Shown here piece by piece: positions 28,899 to 37,997 of a stretch of DNA of 64,000 nucleotides. A program made the translations under genes and the position numbers. Below the pieces are notes generated by a model. The model saw only the letters and a program-made list of their open reading frames with translations, did not search any database and was not told the DNA's origin. Position 1 is the first letter of the stretch, and every line of letters begins with the position of its first letter. The DNA comes from Cyclobacterium marinum DSM 745. GTDB lineage: Bacteria > Bacteroidota > Bacteroidia > Cytophagales > Cyclobacteriaceae. The stretch covers positions 2,046,001 through 2,110,000 of the forward strand of contig NC_015914.1 of NCBI RefSeq assembly GCF_000222485.1, given 5' to 3'.

Positions 28899-28914
28899 TT
28901 TTTAATCACTATTG

Positions 28915-28934
28915 TTATTTAGATTAATTTTAAA
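28915..28934. promoter_or_regulatory. operator-like AT-rich palindrome, possible Fur site
   Basis: TTTAGATTAATTTTAAA is a partial palindrome (six of eight pairs) beginning seven bases downstream of the -7 box, where a repressor would block transcription. It resembles Fur-type boxes built from TTTAGAAT halves. A 15-base part of the same motif recurs in inverted orientation at 32800-32814 upstream of the second receptor. Confidence 0.4.
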
Positions 28935-28940
28935 TTAAGA

Positions 28941-28972
28941 CAAATCTAAGACTAGACAGTTAAGAAGCCAAA
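28941..28972 (-). promoter_or_regulatory. Bacteroidota-type promoter of the XusA-like receptor
   Basis: On the minus strand TTTG (28972-28969) and TAGATTTG (28948-28941) are separated by 20 bases, matching the TTTG-N19-21-TANNTTTG consensus of the primary sigma factor of this phylum. Transcription would start near 28934, giving a leader of about 100 bases. Confidence 0.6.
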
Positions 28973-29188
28973 TGATTTGAAGATTAATTTTCAATTTTTT
29001 TTAACAAAAATTAAAATTTGAAAAGCTCAGAACTATAGTTTCTGAAAGTGAATACTATTTCACGGGTCATTGCTTTGATTATCATCTGATTAAATAGGTA
29101 ATTACAAGATTTAGATCAGTTTTAGCTGCTGATTTTAAACCTGTTAATGACTTAAAAATGCCCAAGTGTACTTAGACCTTAAAAACAC

Positions 29189-30361
29189 TCAAACATTGGA
29201 GATTAATTTGCCTGCTGGAGTTTGGTTCATATCACCACTTCTTTCCATCTTCTTATTTTTATTTTTCCTACCCCACCAAATCATGAAACCGGTAATAGGT
29301 AATGAAGCAATAATTGCACTTAAGAAAAAGACTAAAATTTTGCCGGGAAGACCGGCAATTGCCCCTACATGAAGGTCATAATTCATACGCATTACCTTAT
29401 CACCAAGTGAAGCCTCATCAAACCTGTTGTAGATATGATCTACAGGTAATTCTTGGAGCGTATTTTGGTCAAAATAACGGTAATCCATTTTCCAATAGGT
29501 GGAAGCATCGGGATTTGCATTGGCAGCTATGGCAGCATGATCAAACTCAGGAGGATGGACTTCTATCCATTCTGCATTGGGGTACATTTGTCGCATTTTC
29601 ATCCACACAGCATCCAATGGGGGCACATTTTCCTGATATATGGCCGTAGAATCTGAAAGTGGGGTATAGTACTCTACATAATCTTCGCCACCTGAACTTA
29701 CAAAGAATACCGCGTCACGGAACCAAACAAAGCCCCAGACCAGACCGGTAATGGCAAATATACAAGCAAAAGCCATCACGTAAAATCCCAATACTTGATG
29801 CAAATCATAGTTTTTCCTCCTCCATCTAGCTTTCCATTTTATTTTAAGGCTATTTCTTAAATTTTTCTTTTTCTTTGGCCACCATAAGATTAGCCCCGAA
29901 ATAACCATAACTAGAAACACCAAGGTAAAAGAGGCTACAAGTGGTTGACCAATTTCAGGTGGCAACCAAAGGTAAAAATGGCCATCCAATACAATTCTAA
30001 AAAAATCGGCATAAACATCTTTTATTTTCAAGACTTCGCCTGAATAAGGATTAACATATACGAAATAGTAATAATTTTCTTCATAACTATAGTATATGGC
30101 CTGAGCTGCCCGGTCAGGGCTAGGATATAGCACCGCATGTAGGTGTTTTCCCGGAAAGGCCTGATCTGCTTTTTCCCAGATTGTGGTGGGGGGGAGGACC
30201 GGAGTTTTTTGCGGCTGCACAAACCGGTAGGGTTGCGTCATGTCTTGTATTTCTTCCTGAAATGCGTAGATACAACCTGTGACAGCCACTATAAACACCA
30301 CAAGCCCGGAACTAAGTCCGAGCCAGAGGTGTATTTTTCCTACAATATTTTTAAGCTTCAT
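29189..30361 (-). CDS. PepSY-associated membrane protein, putative iron-siderophore reductase
   Basis: This 390-residue inner-membrane protein has the order TM (residues 15-35), PepSY-like periplasmic domain, two TMs (about 145-165 and 190-215), a second periplasmic region and a TM near 345-365. Typical motifs are IHLWLGLSSGLVVFIVAVTG (first helix with its His), LDGHFYLWLPP, RKNYDLHQVLGFYVM and MRMNYDLHVGAIAGLPGK, whose His residues are candidate haem ligands. Its start overlaps the stop of the upstream receptor gene (TAATG), so it is translationally coupled to that receptor and likely reduces the iron it imports. Confidence 0.92.
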   Translation of the reverse strand: MKLKNIVGKIHLWLGLSSGLVVFIVAVTGCIYAFQEEIQDMTQPYRFVQPQKTPVLPPTTIWEKADQAFPGKHLHAVLYPSPDRAAQAIYYSYEENYYYFVYVNPYSGEVLKIKDVYADFFRIVLDGHFYLWLPPEIGQPLVASFTLVFLVMVISGLILWWPKKKKNLRNSLKIKWKARWRRKNYDLHQVLGFYVMAFACIFAITGLVWGFVWFRDAVFFVSSGGEDYVEYYTPLSDSTAIYQENVPPLDAVWMKMRQMYPNAEWIEVHPPEFDHAAIAANANPDASTYWKMDYRYFDQNTLQELPVDHIYNRFDEASLGDKVMRMNYDLHVGAIAGLPGKILVFFLSAIIASLPITGFMIWWGRKNKNKKMERSGDMNQTPAGKLISNV

Positions 30362-32742
30362 TAAAACCTATAGTTTAAACTCAAGGAAACATTTCTTGGG
30401 TTTTGAGGAGTGACCGTAGACCATCCTGTATAATATTTTTGATCAGTAAGGTTATTTACTTTTAAGGCTACGAAATATTGGGAGCCGGAATAGTTTATAG
30501 ATGCATTAAAAACTTGATAAGCCGGCAAAGCAAATGAACCAATATTTGCCCTGTTAATGGTCAAGTATTCACTGGCAGCATTTCCTCCAAAGCCAAGACC
30601 AAAGCCTTTTAAATCGCCGGACTGAAAAGAATAACTTGCCCAAAAGTTAATCAGTTGATCCGGTCCTGCTTCTTCCGGCCTTAGCCCTAAATAACCACTT
30701 TCCTCATAATCTTGCGTTACCTCTGCATGGTTTTTGCTATAACCTGCAACAAGATCAAGACCTTCCACAGGACTTGCAATTACACTTAATTCAACACCTT
30801 GACTCTTTACTTGGCCACCTTGAATAGAGTTATTGACATTATTAGGATCAGTCATCAATCGGTTTTTCACATCGATATGGTAATAACTGGCTGTTGCAGC
30901 CACCTTATCTTGATAAAGCTTGGTTTTTACACCAAATTCAACCTGGTTAGCATTTTCAGGAGAAAAGGTTTTTAGCCTTTGATTGCTACCATCTGCATCT
31001 GCCACTGACCTTGGTGCTACATTGACAAAGCCATTCATATAGTTAGCAAAGACAGAGACTTTGTCTTGTAGAGGTTTGTAAACGATTCCAAATTTAGGAG
31101 AAAGAGCAGTTTGGGATTCGGCCCCTTCCGCTGACCAGTTCCCCGTTTCACTTTTGAAATTATCCACGCGAATACTCGCCATTACTGAAAGAGTGGGATG
31201 AAGCTCAGCTACGTCTGAAATGTAGGCACTCATGATACGGGTATTTCCTGTGCTATTTCCTTCAAAGGAATTTTTCAACAAATCATCCACACCTGCTTGG
31301 GTCAATACCCCGGTATCATCCCCATCAGAAAGTGTAACAACACCATTTCCAACCCAACCGGTACTTCCATTAATCAATGAAGAATGATAATAATCTAAAC
31401 CTATAACCAGGTTATTTTGAATGGATCCTATATCAATATTACCAATAAAATTTTGTTGAATGTCAGTAGTCAAGGTTTGACCATTACGGTCTGATATATA
31501 ACGAGTAAAACTATCTCCATCACTATTGTCAAATAAATAATGGTAATATCCGTCCGTCTTTGTTGAACTTCGAGAAACGACAGTTTGAGAGGTCCAGTCA
31601 TTGGTTATGGTATAAAGCGCCTGGGCCTGCAAGCCATAGGATGTATTGTTCATTCCTAACTCATTACCTGTAAAGGATCTCTCATAGTTATTTTCAAAAA
31701 GATCAATTTCGGAAAAGGTTATTGGGTTGGACCTGTTTAAAAACAACATTGGTGCATTTACTGAATTGGTCTTTAAAAATTCAGTGTTGATTAAAAAAGA
31801 AAGTTTTTCAGAAGCTTTAAACTTAAAAGAAGGAGCAATAAAAAAAGATTCATTGCTACCGGCATCCTGAAAAGTGTTGCTATTTTGATAAGCCATATTA
31901 ACGCGCACAGCAGACAGCTCATTGAGTGGAGAATTGATATCAGCTGTAAGTCTATTTAAGCCATAACTACCGGTCACCCATCCTAATTCTCCCTTAAAAC
32001 TATCCATGGGACGCTTGGTTGTAATATTAATTAGTCCACCATAAGAAATTACAGAGCTGCCAAACAAGGTACCCGAAGGCCCTTTGATAACGTCTACTCG
32101 TTCAATATTGGCCGGGTCAAGGCCTCCATTGTTGAGGCTTGGCATGCCGTTGACCATGGTAGGTTGCACAGAAAATCCTCGCATGGAATAATATTCAGCC
32201 CCATCCCCACCACGACCTGTAGATTGCCAAAGTCTTGACACTCCGGTAGCATTTTTAAGGGCGTCATTCATATTGGTAACCACTTGTTCTTTCAACAAAC
32301 GTGAAGAAATGGAATTGTAAACCTGTGGGTTTTCCAAGTCTGTCAATGGTAATTTTGCAACAGTAAATACACTGTCAGCATACAAACGATTGGTACCAAT
32401 ATCCGTAACAATAACTTCTGCCAGATCAGATGCCGACTCTTGGAGGCTAAATTTCAAGGCCAATCTTTCCCCCGCCGAGAGCTGGATGGTTTGCTCTTGT
32501 CTCTCTGCTCCAATAAATGATGCAAATACGGTGTATTTACCAGGATTGATATTACTGATCTCAAACCCTCCATTCCTTTCTGTGATGGTTCCTTTAGCCA
32601 AACCTACAATTCCAACGTTAACATATTCAAGCGCTTGACCGTCTGAAGTGGTCACTACTCCATAAATGCTTGCCTTTTGACCAAAGGCTATATTGGACAT
32701 AAATAGTAATAATCCTATCGTTAGTATAATATTGTGTTTCAT
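30361..32742 (-). CDS. TonB-dependent siderophore receptor
   Basis: This 793-residue receptor has a signal peptide (ILTIGLLLFMSNIAFG), a carboxypeptidase-like N-terminal domain (ASIYGVVTTSDGQALEYVNV) and a plug with the siderophore-receptor hallmarks GVSRLWQSTGRGGDGAEYYSMRGFS (in pieces), DVIKGPSGTLFGSS and GGLINITTKRP. The barrel ends in the aromatic NYRF. The plug pattern is that of hydroxamate/catecholate receptors of the FhuA/FoxA kind, but the ligand cannot be read from sequence. It is coupled by TAATG to the downstream PepSY gene. Confidence 0.94.
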   Translation of the reverse strand: MKHNIILTIGLLLFMSNIAFGQKASIYGVVTTSDGQALEYVNVGIVGLAKGTITERNGGFEISNINPGKYTVFASFIGAERQEQTIQLSAGERLALKFSLQESASDLAEVIVTDIGTNRLYADSVFTVAKLPLTDLENPQVYNSISSRLLKEQVVTNMNDALKNATGVSRLWQSTGRGGDGAEYYSMRGFSVQPTMVNGMPSLNNGGLDPANIERVDVIKGPSGTLFGSSVISYGGLINITTKRPMDSFKGELGWVTGSYGLNRLTADINSPLNELSAVRVNMAYQNSNTFQDAGSNESFFIAPSFKFKASEKLSFLINTEFLKTNSVNAPMLFLNRSNPITFSEIDLFENNYERSFTGNELGMNNTSYGLQAQALYTITNDWTSQTVVSRSSTKTDGYYHYLFDNSDGDSFTRYISDRNGQTLTTDIQQNFIGNIDIGSIQNNLVIGLDYYHSSLINGSTGWVGNGVVTLSDGDDTGVLTQAGVDDLLKNSFEGNSTGNTRIMSAYISDVAELHPTLSVMASIRVDNFKSETGNWSAEGAESQTALSPKFGIVYKPLQDKVSVFANYMNGFVNVAPRSVADADGSNQRLKTFSPENANQVEFGVKTKLYQDKVAATASYYHIDVKNRLMTDPNNVNNSIQGGQVKSQGVELSVIASPVEGLDLVAGYSKNHAEVTQDYEESGYLGLRPEEAGPDQLINFWASYSFQSGDLKGFGLGFGGNAASEYLTINRANIGSFALPAYQVFNASINYSGSQYFVALKVNNLTDQKYYTGWSTVTPQNPRNVSLSLNYRF

Positions 32743-33281
32743 GAGTTAAATATTTTCACAAACCTACTAACTGTAATGATTCTAAACAAGGTTATATGGA
32801 ATTAATCTAAATAAAGCCTCAGCAAATTATTGATAAGTAGAGGTAAATCCAAGCTAAAAAATTTGCTAATACTTTTATTAATCGGTTTAGCAAGGCAATC
32901 AAGTATTTGACTAATTCTAATAAACTTGTTTACAGTTGGTTTTAAGGAAAAATTAAACAAAATAAGGGTTTGCTAATTACTAATAGTTGTAAAACAAAAT
33001 TCCGCTACACAAACAGGACAAAGTCATTTAAATCAAGGTTTTATGTCCTGTTCACGCAAAAAATCTAGTCTTGAATATTTTCAAATGCATTTTTCAACAA
33101 CTTAAAAACATTTAACAAGCAATAACTTCGGTTGTATAGTAATTTTTGCTTTTCAAAACTAAATATATGCTTTGTTAATTATTAAAGTCAAAAAGTTGGT
33201 TTTTTATTAGTAATTAAAATTTTACGGAAGTACATTTCGAAAACAAAGCAATAAAGTATACGGTTTAGTATCCATTTTGTC
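32743..33281. other. divergent intergenic region between siderophore receptor and lipoprotein
   Basis: This 539-base AT-rich region has no gene I can support. The 15-base AATTAATCTAAATAA (32800-32814) repeats, inverted, the operator-like motif found before the other receptor, 58 bases from this receptor's start codon. I found no complete TTTG/TANNTTTG promoter pair. Confidence 0.45.
32800..32814. promoter_or_regulatory. second copy of the operator-like motif
   Basis: The reverse complement, TTATTTAGATTAATT, is identical over 15 bases to 28915-28929. It lies 58 bases upstream of the siderophore receptor start. A shared metal-responsive regulator such as Fur is the simplest reading, but chance in AT-rich DNA cannot be excluded. 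Confidence 0.4.
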
Positions 33282-34079
33282 ATGAATAATCCGAGAAAAA
33301 ATTTGATCAACGCCTTCGCAATAGCCTTGCTATTTTCAGCAGCCTCTTGCGTAACGTCTGATCTGGAGGAAGACATGACAGCTGTTGATAAAGGGATTTC
33401 TTCAGATGAAATTTCCGGAATAACGGGTTTAATGGAAGAAGTGGACTTGATGATAATGTCCATGATGCAACAAGACCTTAGTCAACAACGGCTCTTGCCT
33501 TTGCTTGATGAGATGACTTGTCCGGGCACGGTGATTACAAGGGACGATAAAAATGGACAAATCAGTGTGAATTTTGGTTCGGGTTGTATTAGTGCAGGAG
33601 GTTTAGAGAAGCAAGGATCATTAACGGTCAAATACACCGATAACTTTTTAAGTAAAGGAAGTCTTCTTGAAATTAGCTTTGAGGACTTTTCTGTAAACGG
33701 AAGAAAATTGCAGGGGACTAAGACCTTAGAAAACTTAGGCTATGATGCGGTGGAGAGGAAATTAAAATTCTCCTCTTCGATGAAAGATTTTAAAATAATA
33801 AATGAAGAGGCACAGGTATTTACTGTGAATCAAAACTATTTCAGGGAACTGGAGTTATCAACTGAAACGGATGGGTTTAGGATCTATCTAAAAGGCAGTG
33901 GCTCACTAGCTGCTGAAAATTACAGCACCACCACTTTTGAAATAGTTCAACCTTTGAAATACATGCAAGAATGCATTGAGTCAGGATCATTTAATCCTAT
34001 AGAGGGAAGTTTACAAATCAGCAGTAAGGCTGATAAAAGCACCATACTGAGCTTTGAATCCAGTGGATGTAGCTCATAA
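33282..34079 (+). CDS. lipoprotein of unknown function
   Basis: This 265-residue protein has a lipobox FSAASC (Cys23). The body is beta-rich: ISVNFGSGC, then a patterned GSLTVKYTDNFLSKGSLLEISFEDFSVNGRKLQGTKT (in pieces) that recurs in many Bacteroidota lipoproteins, and a C-terminal ILSFESSGCSS with a Cys that may pair with the one in GSGC. No enzyme motif is visible. It is divergent from the siderophore receptor and followed by a terminator, so it is a single-gene unit. A metal link is suggested only by its neighbour. Confidence 0.75.
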   Translation: MNNPRKNLINAFAIALLFSAASCVTSDLEEDMTAVDKGISSDEISGITGLMEEVDLMIMSMMQQDLSQQRLLPLLDEMTCPGTVITRDDKNGQISVNFGSGCISAGGLEKQGSLTVKYTDNFLSKGSLLEISFEDFSVNGRKLQGTKTLENLGYDAVERKLKFSSSMKDFKIINEEAQVFTVNQNYFRELELSTETDGFRIYLKGSGSLAAENYSTTTFEIVQPLKYMQECIESGSFNPIEGSLQISSKADKSTILSFESSGCSS

Positions 34080-34168
34080 TAGTATAGTCCTTTTCTTACT
34101 TTTAGTATTTTATTTTGTTGTGAGGAAGATTGATTGTAGATAGTTGGTTATTTTTTAATGTAGGGTTT

Positions 34169-34216
34169 GCCCGGAGTCTCAAAAACTTGGTAGTAACTGA
34201 GACTCCGGCATTTTTT
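34169..34216 (+). terminator. terminator after the lipoprotein gene
   Basis: CGGAGTCTCA pairs with TGAGACTCCG around a 16-base loop, extended by GCC/GGC with one bulged base, and is followed by six Ts. It lies between two convergent genes. Confidence 0.75.
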
Positions 34217-34218
34217 CC

Positions 34219-35082
34219 TTATTTTTTTTCTACATTTTTTAATTCAATATTTCCTTCGGGAAAGAAATGATGCACATCTCGTTGAGGAAACGGTACTTCA
34301 ATATTATTTTCTTCTAAGGACTCTTTAATGTTTTCCATATTGTCCCAAAAAACCGGCCATAGGTCACCGGCATCTGACCAGCATCTCACGGATAAGTCCA
34401 AGGAATTGTCTCCAAAATTAGTAAAGTACACCGCAGGAGCAGGATCAGCATGAATTCTTTCATCCTTCTTTAAGGTATCAAGGATAATTTTTCTCGTTAG
34501 CTTTAAATCTGTCCCATAAGCAACTCCAACAGCCATCTCCACTCTTCGTGTAGGCTTTTCAGAGAAATTAGTTATGTTATTATTCGCTAAATTCCCATTA
34601 GGAACTGTAACTACCTTATTATCAAATTGCCTGATAGTGGTATAGAGAATATCAATTTTTTCTACTGAGCCAAGTGTTCCTTGTGCCTCTACAGTATCGC
34701 CTATTTTAAAGGGTTTGAACACTAAAATTAAAACCCCACCGGCAAAATTAGCCAGGGAACCCTGAAGTGCTAAACCAACAGCCAAACCTGCCGCACCAAG
34801 AATTGCCACAAATGCAGTGACCTCTACTCCCAAGGTTGCGAGGACTGCTAAAATCAGCAACACATATAATAAGCCACGTACAAAGCTGGTTAAGAAGCTT
34901 GATAGAGATTTATCTAAATCCGATTTATCAAAAATTTTGGTCAATGCCTTCATGGCCAAACCAATTACCCATTTACCAATAAAGTAAACTACTACGGCAA
35001 TTAAAATATTCTTCAATGCAAGTAAAACGAGAGGTGTCACGCTTTGGATGATCCCATCCATAGAATTGGTATCAAATTCCAT
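34219..35082 (-). CDS. mscS: small-conductance mechanosensitive channel, MscS type
   Basis: This 287-residue protein has the minimal MscS layout: three helices (about 18-38, 65-85 and 90-115), the Gly/Ala-rich pore helix TAFVAILGAAGLAVGLALQGSLANFAGG (in pieces), the beta domain FKPFKIGDTVEAQGTLGSVEKI and VTVPNGNLANNNITNFS, and a C-terminal alpha/beta domain with FPQRDVHHF. It releases solutes on hypo-osmotic shock. It lies about 50 bases downstream of the methyltransferase gene on the same strand, though a functional link is doubtful. Confidence 0.95.
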   Translation of the reverse strand: MEFDTNSMDGIIQSVTPLVLLALKNILIAVVVYFIGKWVIGLAMKALTKIFDKSDLDKSLSSFLTSFVRGLLYVLLILAVLATLGVEVTAFVAILGAAGLAVGLALQGSLANFAGGVLILVFKPFKIGDTVEAQGTLGSVEKIDILYTTIRQFDNKVVTVPNGNLANNNITNFSEKPTRRVEMAVGVAYGTDLKLTRKIILDTLKKDERIHADPAPAVYFTNFGDNSLDLSVRCWSDAGDLWPVFWDNMENIKESLEENNIEVPFPQRDVHHFFPEGNIELKNVEKK

Positions 35083-35131
35083 AATGTAAAATAATTTTTA
35101 AAGATTTAATTAAAATTTCAAAACAATAAAC

Positions 35132-35839
35132 TCAAATCCAGCAAATAACCTGCCATCTAAAGGCCCAGTGCCATGAAATTTTATAATGAACTATCCCGGA
35201 GGCTTTTAAAATATCCTCCCAATCCTCTTTTGTGAAAGACCGAAGCACCGAAACTGGGGCATCGTTTTTTACCATCCTTGACTTTGAAAAAATCTGAGTA
35301 AGCCATTTAATGGAATAATAAGCGATAAAATGTCGGTGTAAATCATTGATCACAAACCCCAACTTGCTTTGCCTTTTTAAGTTTTTAAGGATTTCCACCA
35401 ACTCTTCAGAAGTAAAGTGGTGGGTAAATAAAGTACAGGTTTGAATGTCTACCGGATTCTTTAAAAATTCCGGATCAAAAACGTTTGCTTCTACAAAATC
35501 TATGGCCAGGTTTTCTTCCTTTGCCCTTTCTCTAGCAAATTCAATAATATTAGGATTGGCATCAACTCCAAGAATTTCTAACTTAATTCTATTTTTAATA
35601 GCCCATTTTTTAATGTGGATGGCCATGTCCCCACCCCCACAACCCAGGTCGGCAAGTGTAAATGAATCATTTTTGGATGAATTCATTAATTCTTTAAGCC
35701 CTGAAGTCGTTACCTTATTGCCCCCAAGAAGTTTATTAATTGTCCTTAGTTCCTTCAGGGTTTGGGCTACCATCCAACCACCGCAGTCAAGGTCATCCAT
35801 CAATTCTTTCTCTTCACTTCTTTGCAAGAATTTATTCAT
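35132..35839 (-). CDS. class I SAM-dependent methyltransferase of the type III PKS locus
   Basis: This 235-residue enzyme has the SAM-binding motif LADLGCGGGDMAIH near residue 65, an acidic motif II (ILGVDANPNII) and FVEANVFD. The C-terminal part is variable. Its start overlaps the stop of the type III PKS gene by four bases, so the two are translationally coupled. It most likely O- or C-methylates the polyketide product. The substrate is unknown. Confidence 0.85.
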   Translation of the reverse strand: MNKFLQRSEEKELMDDLDCGGWMVAQTLKELRTINKLLGGNKVTTSGLKELMNSSKNDSFTLADLGCGGGDMAIHIKKWAIKNRIKLEILGVDANPNIIEFARERAKEENLAIDFVEANVFDPEFLKNPVDIQTCTLFTHHFTSEELVEILKNLKRQSKLGFVINDLHRHFIAYYSIKWLTQIFSKSRMVKNDAPVSVLRSFTKEDWEDILKASGIVHYKISWHWAFRWQVICWI

Positions 35840-36915
35840 GATTTACTTATTAATAAGCTTTCCAAGGTCAAGCCGGGTCCAAATCCCATTGCCAATATCT
35901 TGCCATGAATAGTGGCATCCCGTAAAATCGCTTCCAAGACAAACAATATCGTTACAGAGGACATATTCCCAAAGTCCTTTAAAACTTGGTGGGCGTGTTT
36001 GTTTCGACGCTCTTCTATACCGAAGGCAGCCTCGACTTTATTCAATATTTGCTTTCCTCCCGGGTGGATGGCAAAATGCTTGATGCCTGACAAACCAAAT
36101 TTTTTTTCCATTCCTTCCGAAAACTGCTTGATCCCTTTTTCTAATAGTCCGGGAATGTATTTACTCAGCTTCATTTGAAACCCAAAGTTGCCGATGGCCC
36201 ATGCCATATCATCCGCACCATCAGGAATAATATTGGATTCGTAATCTTCAATTTGTAAGCCTTGTTCACCTTGCGCTATTAATACGGCTGCAGCCCCATC
36301 TCCAAAAAGTGCATTGGCCAGTATATTGTCCTCATTGTATTCTTTCTGAAAATGGAGGGTACACAACTCTACACTCAAGACCAACACCTTGGCCGAAGGT
36401 TCACTTTTACAGATTCTGTCTGCCATTTTTATCCCATTGAAAGCCGCATAACAGCCCATAAAATGAATGGCATATCGTTCTACATTACTAGCAAAACCCA
36501 TCCTTTCAATAATATCCATTTCTACACCGGGAGCATACATTCCCGTACAAGAGATCAAGATTAAATGTGTGATTTGATTTGGTTCAAGCTTGCTTTTCTC
36601 CAAGCATTTTTCAATGGCTTCGCTTGCTAATTGAGGGGCTACCTGCCTAAATACCTCCATTCGACAATCCGTAGTGGGAAAAGGCTCCAATCGTTTATTT
36701 TTGGGAAAAAAACGAAAATCCTCCACATTGCTAAACTTAAAGTCCTCTAAGACACTGTAGCGCTGAGTTATACCTGATTTTCGGTATACATATGCCAATT
36801 TTCTGCTTTCTTGCGCATCCAGGTCATGTGCTTTTTGCATAAAACTACAAATCAACTCTTGTGGGATGGGTTTGCCGGGGCTTGCAAGCCCAATGCTCTT
36901 AATTTGGCTCTTCAT
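35836..36915 (-). CDS. type III polyketide synthase
   Basis: This chalcone-synthase-family enzyme of 359 residues condenses an acyl-CoA starter with malonyl-CoA. The catalytic triad is complete: Cys123 (LISCTGMYAPG), His284 (FAIHPGGKQ) and Asn317 (DFGNMSSV). The C-terminal GFGPG loop (AMGFGPGLTLESLL) is also present. Bacterial homologues make alkylpyrones, alkylresorcinols or tetrahydroxynaphthalene; the product here cannot be told. It is coupled to a methyltransferase gene downstream and divergent from a UbiA prenyltransferase gene, a set that suggests a methylated and prenylated phenolic compound. Confidence 0.93.
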   Translation of the reverse strand: MKSQIKSIGLASPGKPIPQELICSFMQKAHDLDAQESRKLAYVYRKSGITQRYSVLEDFKFSNVEDFRFFPKNKRLEPFPTTDCRMEVFRQVAPQLASEAIEKCLEKSKLEPNQITHLILISCTGMYAPGVEMDIIERMGFASNVERYAIHFMGCYAAFNGIKMADRICKSEPSAKVLVLSVELCTLHFQKEYNEDNILANALFGDGAAAVLIAQGEQGLQIEDYESNIIPDGADDMAWAIGNFGFQMKLSKYIPGLLEKGIKQFSEGMEKKFGLSGIKHFAIHPGGKQILNKVEAAFGIEERRNKHAHQVLKDFGNMSSVTILFVLEAILRDATIHGKILAMGFGPGLTLESLLISKS

Positions 36916-37001
36916 TGATTTTAGTTTAGCTTTAGTTTATTGTACATTTCAAGTTAAGTAAAAACCAATGACAAAGCGAATTGTTACTGCGCAATACCAT
37001 T

Positions 37002-37871
37002 ATGTTTAAAAAGTCAAGTTGGGAACACCTTCGAATTCCATTTTCATATTACCTCATGCCGGTTTTTTGGTTTGGTCTTTCTTATACAACGCAAGCATCC
37101 GTTTATAATATCCTTGCCGTAGGGATTATTCTGCATTTATTCCTTTACCCCTCAAGCAATGGCTACAATAGTTATTATGACAAAGATGAAAAAAGTATCG
37201 GCGGACTAAAAAACCCTAAAAAGGTAACTAAAGGTCTATATTACCTTTCCCTTGTTTTCTTTGGTTTATCATTGATAGGTGCGCTATTTATCAACGTAGC
37301 CTTTTTCCTGATGGTCCTTCTCTATGGATTGGTTTCTATGGCCTACAGCCACCCTTCTGTAAGGTTAAAAAAATATCCTTATTTAAGTTGGCTTACTGCA
37401 GGTATTTTTCAAGGTGCTTTTACTTTTTTAATGTGTGTTATTGGCTTTCAAGCCACCGGAATAGATTTACTCTTGCAAACTGAGTTATTATTTCCTGCGC
37501 TATTTACTACTTTATTATTATTGGGCTCCTATCCTCTTACTCAAGTATACCAACATGAGGAAGACCTCAAGAGGGGAGACATCACCTTAAGTTTGAGGTT
37601 AGGAAAAATTGGAACGTTTTATTTTGCCTCTTTATGGTTTTTGGTAGCAGGTGCTGCTTTTATTTGGTATTTTATCAACATTGATAAAGCTTGGGCGATT
37701 CCTTGGTTTCTTGGTGCTACCTTTCCATTGGTGGTGTATTTCTTATATTGGTTTAGTCTAGTTCAGAAAGACCAAAATCTATATACCAATCATACAATGG
37801 CAATGGGGATGAATCAGGTCTCATCCACCTGCTTAAACTTTTTCTTTATTTATTATTTTTTTGCCCAATAA
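37002..37871 (+). CDS. UbiA-family prenyltransferase
   Basis: This 289-residue integral membrane protein has about eight hydrophobic helices. Two Asp-rich motifs that bind the prenyl diphosphate are visible: NSYYDKDEKSIGG and YQHEEDLKRGDITL. The ATG at 37002 (MFKKSSWEHLRIPFSYYLMP) is preferred over an upstream TTG in frame, since family members start near this W-x-hL-R pattern. It diverges from the type III PKS-methyltransferase unit with only about 86 bases between, so a shared control region and joint product are plausible. A stand-alone quinone or haem pathway role is less likely given the context. Confidence 0.85.
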   Translation: MFKKSSWEHLRIPFSYYLMPVFWFGLSYTTQASVYNILAVGIILHLFLYPSSNGYNSYYDKDEKSIGGLKNPKKVTKGLYYLSLVFFGLSLIGALFINVAFFLMVLLYGLVSMAYSHPSVRLKKYPYLSWLTAGIFQGAFTFLMCVIGFQATGIDLLLQTELLFPALFTTLLLLGSYPLTQVYQHEEDLKRGDITLSLRLGKIGTFYFASLWFLVAGAAFIWYFINIDKAWAIPWFLGATFPLVVYFLYWFSLVQKDQNLYTNHTMAMGMNQVSSTCLNFFFIYYFFAQ

Positions 37872-37997
37872 GCAATACACTTTGCTCCTTAAAAGGATAA
37901 AACTTCTTGTCAATGTTACAATAAGCCTTATTATTTCTATTAATGGTCTAGTCAAAAAAAGATATTCATTATATTGCTGCAAAATAAAAATCAACCT

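Larger units (their letters stand above)
28833..29188. other. regulatory intergenic region upstream of the XusA-like receptor
   Basis: No gene lies here. In order along the minus strand it carries a TTTG/TAGATTTG promoter (28941-28972), an AT-rich partial palindrome (28915-28934) just after the -7 box, and a strong hairpin (28869-28898) about 40 bases before the start codon. The remainder to 29188 shows nothing else. Confidence 0.6.

Noticed and set aside
28869..28903. Plain terminator of a plus-strand gene
   Set aside because: The shape fits, but no plus-strand gene lies upstream, so I list it as a leader or antisense element instead.
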